The notes below the pieces were generated by a model. It saw only the letters and a program-made list of their open reading frames with translations, was not told the origin of the DNA and did not search any database. The translations under genes and the position numbers were made by a program. A DNA stretch of 64,000 nucleotides from Arachidicoccus soli (GTDB lineage Bacteria; Bacteroidota; Bacteroidia; Chitinophagales; Chitinophagaceae), in assembly GCF_003600625.1 (NCBI RefSeq), contig NZ_CP032489.1, positions 1,736,001-1,800,000 on the forward strand, written 5' to 3'. Positions 19,724 to 27,702 of the stretch are shown piece by piece. The stretch's first letter is position 1. Each line of letters begins with the position of its first letter.

Positions 19724-19743
19724 AAATCGATTTAGCAAAATAA
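19724..19743. promoter_or_regulatory. Probable LacI operator O3
   Basis: Identical over 20 bases to O2, including the asymmetric GCAAAATAA tail outside the palindrome. It is 263 bases upstream of the GH38 start. Exact repetition in an AT-rich spacer next to a LacI gene is the main evidence. Confidence 0.65.
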
Positions 19744-19828
19744 TTTTGAACAAATCTTGCCGCTCATTTAACTTTTCATTAAAATTATTTAAAAAATTTA
19801 TTGACTTATACTATTGCTTCATTGCATT

Positions 19829-19838
19829 AAAGCGCTTT
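19829..19838. promoter_or_regulatory. CG-centred palindrome AAAGCGCTTT
   Basis: Perfect 10-base palindrome with CG at its centre, followed by TTTAGCA at 19843-19849, the same heptamer that follows the centre of O1-O3. It may be a fourth, weaker regulator site or a site for a different LacI/GntR-type protein. Evidence is sequence only. Confidence 0.3.
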
Positions 19839-20006
19839 TTTGTTTAGCAGAAAGTTTCATTTAACTCATTAAAACTTTAATAAGTGGTAGAAGGGAACAA
19901 ATTCTCCTTTAGCGTTTTATTTAACAAAGTAGTTTTTTATTTAATAATAGTGGTACACAAACAGTTATGTGTCCTATAAGTTATTATATAATTATTGTCC
20001 ATAACT

Positions 20007-22550
20007 ATGTTTTTAAAAAATAAAAGAACCATTTTTCTCACAATAATTTCTTCCGTCTTTATTTCACATGTTTTGGCTCAACAATCTTATTTCATAGATG
20101 GTTATCATGGGGGAATATGGGGGCATTATCCGTATCTATATAGTTCTTTCATTGCCGAAGAAATGGATGCACATCCAAATTGGAAACTGAATTTTGAAAT
20201 AGAACCGGTAACCTGGGATAGTATAGAGAAATTAGATCCAACGGGTTATAGTAAAATAAAAAATTGGATTAATAATGATTCGGTACAGACACGTATCGAA
20301 TATATCAACCCGGATTATGGTCAGAGTTATTTATACAATATCTCCGGGGAAAGCATTATTAGGCAATTTAAATATGGAATGAAAACCTTAAGAAAACACT
20401 TTCCTAAAATAGCTTTTACAACTTATTCTTCAGAAGAGCCTTGTTTTACAAGTGCCTTGCCTGGCATATTAAAATCTTATGGCTTTAAATATGCCAGCTT
20501 AAAAAACCCCAATACTTGCTGGGCGGGTTATGTAGCTGCCCATGGAGGAGAGCTGGTCAATTGGGTTGGACCGGATGGATCTTCCATTTTAACGGTACCC
20601 AGGTATGCAACAGAAAAATTATTAGCGCATTCAACCTGGCAAACAGAGGCTTGGAACAATAGTCCATCCTATATTCAATCGGCCTTGAATGATGGCATAA
20701 AGGATCCCGTAGGAATGTGCATCCAAGATGCCGGATGGAGAAACGGACCCTGGTTAGGAGAAAAGAAAAATATTATTTATACGACCTGGAGAAACTATTT
20801 CAAAAATATCGCTAATAAGGATAATGTTCCTGATTGGCAGCTCTCTCAAGAAGATATCAAAGTAAGCCTTGTATGGGGAGGTCAGATTCTGCAACGTGTA
20901 GCCAAAGCCGTAAGGAAGACGGAAAACATGCTTGTCAATACAGAGATAATCGCTGCCCTCAATAAAATATATTTCGGAAAGAACTGGCCTCAGAAAGATC
21001 TCGATATCGCATGGAAAAACTTGTTGCTGTCAGAACATCATGATTGCTGGGTCGTTCCTTACAATAGAAAATATGGAAGAAACTGGGAGCAATATGTTCA
21101 ACAATGGACTGGCGCATCACAAAACATTTGCGATACGATCCTTGATAAAAAAAACCTTAAGGATCAGCAGGGAGAGGTGAAGCAATATATCCGTATTTAT
21201 AATGGCTCAGCGCAGAGCCGAACAGCGTACATAGGAGTTAATTTGCCTACACGGTTTGCACAGAAGCAAGTCTTCCTATCTGATAAAGATGAACATCGGA
21301 TTCCTGCACAACGAACAGATAATAAATTATATTTTAAGGCAACAATTCCTTCTGTAGGCTATGCAAGTTTCCGAATAAATGAACAAAATGGTGTTCCTTT
21401 AAAAGGTGAGGATATCATCAGTGAAGAGAAAAACGGAGACTATAAATTAGAAACTGATCTTTATAAAATAATTATAGATCCTAAAGCGGGAGGAGCCATT
21501 AAAAGCCTCCTTATGAAAAAGGAAAACGACCACGAGTTTGTAATTAAGGGCAGGTTCTTGAATGAATTAAAAGGCTATTTTTATCAAGAAAAAAGATTCC
21601 ACTCCAGCACTGAAACACCCGCTACTATTAAAATATTATCGAATGACCCTCTATATGCAAGCGTTCAAATAAAGGGAATCATTGCGGGTAACCCTTTTAC
21701 ACAAATTATTAATGTAACTAAGGACGGAGCATTCATAAAAATGAAATTGCATATCGACTGGCTTTCAAATATTGGCATTGGAAAATTTGATGAAAGCAAA
21801 ACCTATAAAAGCGAAAATTTAGTAAAAGCTTTTTACAACAATAAATATAAGCTACTGACCCTGTTTCCAGTCAATATTTCTGATGCCGTTATTTATAAAG
21901 ATGCTCCCTTTGACGTTTTCAAGAGTAAAGAAAAGAACACTTTTTTCAATAGTTGGGACAGTATTAAAAATAATGTTTTACTGCATTGGGTAGATATAGA
22001 GGATAAGGAAGGGAGATATGGGTTAGCTTTATTTTCGGATGAGACTACAAGTTATGCCCATGGCCCAGGCATTCCACTTGGACTTACAACACAATATAGC
22101 GGCAGAGCGCTTTTTGGGGCAGACTATACATTAGATGGCGCGACCAACTTAAGTTACGCTTTATTACCTCATACCGGGAATTGGAAAAAAGGGGATGTAA
22201 ACATGCAATCCGCCTATTACAACAGGCCGTTAACTGTAACGCTATTTAAATCAACCGGCCTGGAAAGAGATAATTGGAATAAGTCTTTTATGCATCTTGA
22301 TAATAGTGGTTGTATATTAAGCGCTTTAATGATTGACCATAAAGATATCGTGATGAGATTATTCAATGCACAGGGGAAGGGTGGTCTTCACACAATCTAT
22401 TTAGAAAAGCCGGCTAAGAATGCTGTAAGAGTGAAATTAAATGGGGAAGTCCAAGGGATGATTCCCATTCAAGATAATGGGAAAGCCTTTTCATTACGCA
22501 TTCCGCCATTAGGATTTAGCACGATTCGTTTGGAAGGGATTGTGGATTAG
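20007..22550 (+). CDS. GH38-related secreted glycosidase (putative alpha-mannosidase, atypical active site)
   Basis: Exported protein of 847 aa with a signal peptide ending HVLAQ. The ATG at 20007 is chosen over a TTG at 19995. The layout is that of GH38 alpha-mannosidases: an N-terminal barrel domain, SSEEPCFTSALPGILKSYGF (141-160) at the position of the nucleophile block, LSEHHDCW (341-348) matching the HHD metal-ligand block, and a long beta-sandwich C-terminal domain with late LRIPPLGFSTIRLE. Two things are atypical: the first metal block reads DGYHGGIWGH (31-40) instead of HxDxxW, and the nucleophile Asp appears to be Glu. It heads an operon with a FucP-type symporter, LacI regulator and GH31 enzyme. 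Activity on mannosides is therefore inferred, and another sugar is possible. Confidence 0.72.
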   Translation: MFLKNKRTIFLTIISSVFISHVLAQQSYFIDGYHGGIWGHYPYLYSSFIAEEMDAHPNWKLNFEIEPVTWDSIEKLDPTGYSKIKNWINNDSVQTRIEYINPDYGQSYLYNISGESIIRQFKYGMKTLRKHFPKIAFTTYSSEEPCFTSALPGILKSYGFKYASLKNPNTCWAGYVAAHGGELVNWVGPDGSSILTVPRYATEKLLAHSTWQTEAWNNSPSYIQSALNDGIKDPVGMCIQDAGWRNGPWLGEKKNIIYTTWRNYFKNIANKDNVPDWQLSQEDIKVSLVWGGQILQRVAKAVRKTENMLVNTEIIAALNKIYFGKNWPQKDLDIAWKNLLLSEHHDCWVVPYNRKYGRNWEQYVQQWTGASQNICDTILDKKNLKDQQGEVKQYIRIYNGSAQSRTAYIGVNLPTRFAQKQVFLSDKDEHRIPAQRTDNKLYFKATIPSVGYASFRINEQNGVPLKGEDIISEEKNGDYKLETDLYKIIIDPKAGGAIKSLLMKKENDHEFVIKGRFLNELKGYFYQEKRFHSSTETPATIKILSNDPLYASVQIKGIIAGNPFTQIINVTKDGAFIKMKLHIDWLSNIGIGKFDESKTYKSENLVKAFYNNKYKLLTLFPVNISDAVIYKDAPFDVFKSKEKNTFFNSWDSIKNNVLLHWVDIEDKEGRYGLALFSDETTSYAHGPGIPLGLTTQYSGRALFGADYTLDGATNLSYALLPHTGNWKKGDVNMQSAYYNRPLTVTLFKSTGLERDNWNKSFMHLDNSGCILSALMIDHKDIVMRLFNAQGKGGLHTIYLEKPAKNAVRVKLNGEVQGMIPIQDNGKAFSLRIPPLGFSTIRLEGIVD

Positions 22551-22639
22551 GTATTATGTACTTTTAATAATTTAAAAAATGAAATAACCTAAGTAGTTAC
22601 AGTTTTGGTGTATTTTTATTTTTACCAAATACTTAAGTG

Positions 22640-23911
22640 ATGAAAAAAAGTAAGATCCCCTTAACAGAAAAGAAGTATTATTTACTGTTCGGTTTTTTGA
22701 CGATGATTTTTCTGATGTGGGGGCTTGCATTGACAATGATGGATGTATTAAATAAACACTTTCAATCGGTATTGCATATCTCTAAATCAAAATCAGCGAT
22801 GATTCAATTTTCAACTTTTGGGGCCTACGCCGTAATGGCTTTACCGGTGGGTCATTTTATGAAAAAGTTTGGGTATAAAAATGCCATCTTGTTTGGTTTG
22901 TTCCTCTATGCGATCGGAGCCTTGTTATTTGTTCCGGCAGCCAATGCCATGTCCTTTAATTATTTTTTACTGGCTTTATTTGTGCTGGCTTCAGGGTTAG
23001 CTACTTTAGAAACAGTGGCACATCCATTTATTGCTTCGCTTGGAGATCATCGAACAAGTGATTTACGTATTAATTTTGCGCAATCATTTAACGGCCTTGG
23101 GGGCGTTATAGGCCCCGCAATTGGGAGCTTCTTTCTATTAAAAGCAGCTCAGCAACATGTAGAAGATCTTACAGCTGTTAAGCACTTATATATAACGATC
23201 TGTCTTGTGATTTGTATGATGGCCATCTTATTGGTTATTCTTCCTGTTTCCAGGCAAATAAATCACTCTGTAATAAGACAGAACTTAAAGAATGCAAGTT
23301 TGACTAACCTGCAGCCTACAGAGCATCTTTTTAAGAAAAAACATTTTTCATTTGCAGTCATCGCGCAATTTTTCAATGTTGCTGCACAGGGAGGCACCTG
23401 GGCGTATTTTATAAATTACGGGCATGAAATTATGCATTTCAGTGACGAAAAAGCCGGGTATTTTTTTTCACTTAGCATATTCTTACTGATGATAGGTCGT
23501 TTTGCCGGCACATTTCTTATGCGCTATATTGTTCCTTATAAGTTATTGGCATTTTTCGCATTTTCTAACATTATCATGTGCCTTTTAGTTGCCCAGGGGG
23601 CAGGATGGCTTTCTTATATTGCCTTATTGTTCATCAATTTCTTTTTTAGTATTATGTATCCTACCATTTTTAGCCTCGGCTTAAAAAATATGGGTACGCA
23701 AACACAAAAAGCATCCTCTTATATTGTAATGGGCGTAGTGGGTGGGGCATTCTTTCCTCCTATTATGGGACTTATTGCAGATCACGATATTGCTAAAGCC
23801 TATTATCTGCCCATCTTATGCTATTTGGTAATATTATTATTTGGCTTAAAATATCCTGTTCTAAATAAAGCATCTGCCGGGCAATTTGAATTCAAAACAA
23901 AAAATACCTAA
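22640..23911 (+). CDS. FucP-type sugar:proton symporter (MFS, FHS family)
   Basis: Inner-membrane importer with about 12 hydrophobic segments. It carries the fucose/galactose/hexose symporter marks: LTMMDVLNKHFQ in TM1, with the Asp equivalent to the proton-coupling Asp of E. coli FucP, and GLATLETVAHPFIASLGD, matching the FucP Glu-containing motif, then FNGLGGVIGPAIGS. A GTG at 22637 precedes the ATG at 22640; ATG is chosen. It follows the GH38-like gene by 89 bases and its stop is 1 base before the LacI start. It probably imports the monosaccharide released by the neighbouring glycosidases. The family covers fucose, glucose, galactose, mannose and others, so the sugar is not determined. Confidence 0.88.
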   Translation: MKKSKIPLTEKKYYLLFGFLTMIFLMWGLALTMMDVLNKHFQSVLHISKSKSAMIQFSTFGAYAVMALPVGHFMKKFGYKNAILFGLFLYAIGALLFVPAANAMSFNYFLLALFVLASGLATLETVAHPFIASLGDHRTSDLRINFAQSFNGLGGVIGPAIGSFFLLKAAQQHVEDLTAVKHLYITICLVICMMAILLVILPVSRQINHSVIRQNLKNASLTNLQPTEHLFKKKHFSFAVIAQFFNVAAQGGTWAYFINYGHEIMHFSDEKAGYFFSLSIFLLMIGRFAGTFLMRYIVPYKLLAFFAFSNIIMCLLVAQGAGWLSYIALLFINFFFSIMYPTIFSLGLKNMGTQTQKASSYIVMGVVGGAFFPPIMGLIADHDIAKAYYLPILCYLVILLFGLKYPVLNKASAGQFEFKTKNT

Positions 23912-23912
23912 A

Positions 23913-24938
23913 GTGAAGAAATTATCTATTGTTGATATAGCAAAGCAATTGAATATATCCAAAACAACAATATCTTTTATTCTAAATAATCGTGCACAAG
24001 AAAAGAGAATCAGCGAAGAATTGGTTCAGAAGGTACAAAATTTTGTAAAAGAAGTAGGCTACAAACCGAACCCGATTGCCAAAAGCCTCAGAACAGGAAA
24101 GACAAAAACAATCGGATTGATGGTTGAAAATATTGCTGACCCATTCTTTGCTGCGATAGCCCGGCATATTGAAAACAAAGCCAACAAAAATGGCTATAAA
24201 ATAATTTATTGCAGCACCGATAATGATACGCAAAAAACAAAAGCATTGTTAAGTATGTTCCGTGAGCAAAATGTAGACGGTTATATCATCTCCCCTCCTG
24301 TCGGTGTGGAGGAAGAAATCAAGTCACTGATTGAATCTCATTTGCCTATCGTTTGCTTTGACAGACATCTGCATGATGTAAAAACAGATTATATAGAAGT
24401 AGATAATGAAGCAAGTACTTTAAAAGCTACCCAATACTTGATTGATCAGGGATTTAAAGATATTGCGTTTATTACATTTGCTTCGACACAAACACAAATG
24501 CAGGGCCGATTAAAAGGATACCAGGAGGCTGTAAAAAAGAATAGCCTCCCGTCGTATATCAAAGAAGTCAAATTTAATCCGGATGAAATGGTGGTCATTG
24601 AGTCTATCTTGGATTTTTTAAAGAAACATAAAAACTTGGATGCCGTTATATTTGGGGCATTACAAGCCGGCACCAGCGGATTAAAAGCGATAAAAAAATG
24701 GGCACCTAAACGCCTCGCGGATTTAGGAATAATATCTTTTGATGATTGTGATGTTTTTGAACTTTTTTCTCCTTCTATTTCCGCCATTGCTCAGCCTATT
24801 GATCAGATTGCTGAGTATGCTATTGACCTTCTTTTAAAACGGTTAAACAATATAAATACCAGTAAAGAAAGGAAGAATATCATCATTCATACGGAATTGA
24901 TATTAAGGGATTCTTCTACAAAAAATGCTTCAAAATAA
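23913..24938 (+). CDS. LacI-family transcriptional regulator
   Basis: DNA-binding sugar sensor. The helix-turn-helix KLSIVDIAKQLNISKTTISF and hinge PNPIAKSLRTGKTKTIGLM are followed by a periplasmic-binding-protein-like domain (IADPFFAAIARHIE, DGYIISPP, LPIVCFDR, ISFDDCDVFELFSPSISAIAQPIDQIAE). No ATG precedes the HTH: the best start is GTG at 23913, giving MKKLSIVDIAK, a standard LacI N-terminus, and lying 1 base after the symporter stop; a TTG at 23886 is the alternative and would overlap that gene. It is in the GH38-symporter-GH31 operon and probably binds the CG-centred palindromes at 19471-19743. Inducer unknown. Confidence 0.92.
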   Translation: MKKLSIVDIAKQLNISKTTISFILNNRAQEKRISEELVQKVQNFVKEVGYKPNPIAKSLRTGKTKTIGLMVENIADPFFAAIARHIENKANKNGYKIIYCSTDNDTQKTKALLSMFREQNVDGYIISPPVGVEEEIKSLIESHLPIVCFDRHLHDVKTDYIEVDNEASTLKATQYLIDQGFKDIAFITFASTQTQMQGRLKGYQEAVKKNSLPSYIKEVKFNPDEMVVIESILDFLKKHKNLDAVIFGALQAGTSGLKAIKKWAPKRLADLGIISFDDCDVFELFSPSISAIAQPIDQIAEYAIDLLLKRLNNINTSKERKNIIIHTELILRDSSTKNASK

Positions 24939-24996
24939 AATATTTCTTTCCCAACAACATTCATCACTTATTAAATAATTATTATAATAGCAAAAA

Positions 24997-27177
24997 ATGA
25001 AAATTAAAAAAGCTCACCTAAGTTTATTACTAATTGTTTTTTTTCAATCAAGTGTCTTTCTCTCTGTAAATGCACAAATTACCAAATCGCAGGATGGCAT
25101 ATTGTTAAAGGTCGGAAACCAACAAATAAGACTATCAACAGTTAATAATGGGGCTTTCTGCATAAGCCTAAACGACTCGGCTACACCTTCAAAAATTAAA
25201 AGTGTTTTTATTGATGCAAGCAAGCACAAGCATATACCCTATACAGTAATTGCCGCGACTCCCTTATATGGAATAAAGACTTCTTATGGGAAGTTGTTGG
25301 TGAATACGACTACGCAATTATGGTCTTTGTATGATGCAGCGGGGCAAGTACTTATCCGGGATGGCAGTTACGCAACCACGGCTACTTCAATTCAAATCAG
25401 TTATACAGCAAAAGGGTTACTCTATGGCTCTGGTAATAAAACCTCCAAAGATCTTGAAAAAAATCAAGGGGATGCGTCTGCCGGCAATGGGGTTTCTGAT
25501 ATCCCCTATTATTGGGATAATACAGGTTACTGTGCCTTGGGCATTTCAGCAAACGACAATAGTCCATCCAGTTGGAAGCGCAGCACTAAGGATGGGACCT
25601 TAACCTGGAATTTTTCAGGAAAAGCTGCAAATTTATACCTATGGGCTGCTAAAACCCTGTATAATGCTCTAGCAGGTTATACAAGCCTTACCGGAAAACC
25701 TAAGTTGCCGCCTAGATGGGCTTTCGGTTATTTGCAAAGTAGATGGGGCTGGGAAGACAGTGCGTATATATCGAATGTTTTACACAAATTTAGGGCAGAC
25801 AAACTGCCTGTGGATGCTTTTATTTTCGACTTTGAGTGGTTTACCAAAACCCCCGATTATTCTTTAGGTAAAAATGGTAAAGCTGGATATACAGATTTTA
25901 TGTTTAACCCAAAACTATTCCCCCATCCTGCCAAACAGCTGGCTGAATTACATAGCCAGGGCGTCAAATTTATTGGCATACGTAAACCTCGATTGGGAAA
26001 TGCGGCCATGTTAGACACAGCCAGAGAAAAAGATTGGCTTATCAGCCCAAATAGTGATAGCCGTGATTTAAACTTTAGCATCCCGGGTTTGCAGAACTGG
26101 TATGAAGCGAAAAACAGGCCACTCATAAAAGCCGGTGTTGATGCATGGTGGGACGATGAAGGTGAATCTTATTACACCTGCTATTATTGGTGGAATAAGA
26201 CACAGCGTGACTTGCTTGCATCTGCGCGCCCTGGTTATCGCCATTTTGCCATTAACAGGTCATTCAGTCCGGGTAATCAGCGTTTGGGGTATTGTACCTG
26301 GAGTGGTGACATACCTTCTACCTGGTCTTCATTGGCAAACGTACCTCGGGATCTGCTTAATTTCAGTTTAGCTGGGATGTATTATGGTGCCTGCGACATA
26401 GGTGGTTTTCAAGGCACACCCACCAAAGAGATGCTGGTACGTTGGTTTCAGGCAGGCGTGTTTCTGCCAATTATGCGCGCACATTCCACCTTTGAAGTCC
26501 TGCCCCGTTTCCCTTATTTGTGGGGTAAGGATGGAGAGGCTGCTATACGCAAGGCGCTCGACTTAAGGTATCAATTACTGCCTTTTATTTATAGTCTAGG
26601 GCATGAAGCTTACAGAACAGGGGCACCTATTATGCGGCCGCTCGTGATGGAATTCCCTAAGGATACTGCTGTTAGCAATATGACGGATGAATGGCTATTA
26701 GGCAAAGGTGTATTGGCAGCTCCTATATTAGACTCGGGTGGCAGGCGTACTATTTATTTTCCTGATGATACATGGTATGATTACTTTACAGGCGATGTTA
26801 TTAAGGGCCCCAAAACTATTTCAGTTGATAAAACACTCAGCCAAATACCTATGTATGTGCGAGCGGGGACAATTCTTCCCATAGGACCTGTTATACAATA
26901 TTCAGAACAAATTTCTGAAACACCTCTTGAGATCCGCATCTATCCGGGTAAAAACGGCAGTTTTAAAATGTTTGAGGATGATGGAACATCTTATAATTAT
27001 ATGAAAGGTAAAACAAGAGTGACATCTTATATATGGAATGATCAATCACAGACTTTGTCATGGAAAGTAAGTGACAATTATTCAGATAAACATACTTATA
27101 AAACCATAAAAGTTCTATTAGGGAAAAGAGAAAAACTTGCGAAGCTTGGTAAAGAAGGGAGTATTAGTTTCAAATAA
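24997..27177 (+). CDS. GH31 family glycosidase
   Basis: Secreted alpha-glycosidase of family GH31 (726 aa), signal peptide ending SVNAQ. The barrel is recognisable from PPRWAFGYLQSRWGW, LPVDAFIFDFEWF, VDAWWDDEGESYY (about 378-390), WSGDIPSTW (about 435-443, with the acid/base Asp) and YGACDIGGFQG, then FLPIMRAHS and the C-terminal domains with FPDDTWYDYFTG and MFEDDGTSYNY. The nucleophile block differs from the usual WxDMNE. GH31 includes alpha-glucosidases, alpha-xylosidases, alpha-galactosidases and sulfoquinovosidases, so the substrate is open. It is the last gene of the operon: a perfect 15-bp hairpin with a T-run follows 19 bases after the stop. Confidence 0.92.
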   Translation: MKIKKAHLSLLLIVFFQSSVFLSVNAQITKSQDGILLKVGNQQIRLSTVNNGAFCISLNDSATPSKIKSVFIDASKHKHIPYTVIAATPLYGIKTSYGKLLVNTTTQLWSLYDAAGQVLIRDGSYATTATSIQISYTAKGLLYGSGNKTSKDLEKNQGDASAGNGVSDIPYYWDNTGYCALGISANDNSPSSWKRSTKDGTLTWNFSGKAANLYLWAAKTLYNALAGYTSLTGKPKLPPRWAFGYLQSRWGWEDSAYISNVLHKFRADKLPVDAFIFDFEWFTKTPDYSLGKNGKAGYTDFMFNPKLFPHPAKQLAELHSQGVKFIGIRKPRLGNAAMLDTAREKDWLISPNSDSRDLNFSIPGLQNWYEAKNRPLIKAGVDAWWDDEGESYYTCYYWWNKTQRDLLASARPGYRHFAINRSFSPGNQRLGYCTWSGDIPSTWSSLANVPRDLLNFSLAGMYYGACDIGGFQGTPTKEMLVRWFQAGVFLPIMRAHSTFEVLPRFPYLWGKDGEAAIRKALDLRYQLLPFIYSLGHEAYRTGAPIMRPLVMEFPKDTAVSNMTDEWLLGKGVLAAPILDSGGRRTIYFPDDTWYDYFTGDVIKGPKTISVDKTLSQIPMYVRAGTILPIGPVIQYSEQISETPLEIRIYPGKNGSFKMFEDDGTSYNYMKGKTRVTSYIWNDQSQTLSWKVSDNYSDKHTYKTIKVLLGKREKLAKLGKEGSISFK

Positions 27178-27196
27178 TAGCTGATAAATTAAATGT

Positions 27197-27240
27197 AATA
27201 CTATCATTGATATCATCATCAATGATAGTATTCTTTTTTA
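27197..27240 (+). terminator. Intrinsic terminator of the GH38-LacI-GH31 operon
   Basis: Perfect 15-bp stem (27197-27211 with 27218-27232), 6-base loop, followed by CTTTTTTA. It starts 19 bases after the GH31 stop codon. Confidence 0.88.
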
Positions 27241-27702
27241 AGCCTTCAAATGCTTCAGGATGAACAGTACAGGACAGTTAATCAATTACCGGAGCTTATC
27301 TTTAACACAGAATGTTACATGTATTTAAATGCTAAAAGGCGTACAAAATGAGTTCTTATTTTATTGTGTCAATTATTGGAAAATGGCGAATTAATCTGTT
27401 AACTCAATTCTTAAGAATTAAGGGTAAAAATTTTATTAATGATTACATCTGCCACAAAGGTTAATCTGAGGATCAGGCATTCATTTACGCTTTAAATTTT
27501 CTAGGCAGAAAAGAGGAGAATCAATAGGGTTATTTTTATTTGTTAAGAACTTCACTAACTTATTTCCTAATACCTATTGATGGGTCGAATAATTGTCTAT
27601 AGTGCCCAAAGAGCTAAATTTGAGAAGACAGCGCAACATTCATTATCCTTGTATTGGAGAAAATAGATTAAAAAATCGCAAATGAAATTAGTAAATGTTG
27701 AT
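27241..27702. other. Gene-free spacer before the GH106 gene
   Basis: No convincing gene. A 33-codon frame beginning ATG at 27250 is open but has no recognisable features. The region must hold the GH106 promoter, but no clear TAnnTTTG box or copy of the O2/O3 operator was found. Confidence 0.4.

Larger units (their letters stand above)
19431..20006. promoter_or_regulatory. Divergent control region between sigma factor/SusCD operon and GH38-LacI operon
   Basis: Gene-free, very AT-rich 576 bases. It contains three CG-centred palindromes sharing the tail TTTAGCA (19471-19488, 19594-19613, 19724-19743), a further palindrome AAAGCGCTTT (19829-19838) followed by another TTTAGCA (19843-19849), and two copies of ACAAACCTWTGTAAT (19558-19572, 19708-19722). 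The reverse strand of the second copy contains TAGGTTTG, which fits the Bacteroidetes -7 box TAnnTTTG and could start the sigma-factor transcript. Repressor control in both directions is plausible but inferred. Confidence 0.6.

Noticed and set aside
27250-27351. Mini-ORF starting MLQDEQ, and a similar ATGCTTCAGGAT start at 36726
   Set aside because: The two share only 12 bases; the peptides do not resemble each other or any family, so chance is likely.
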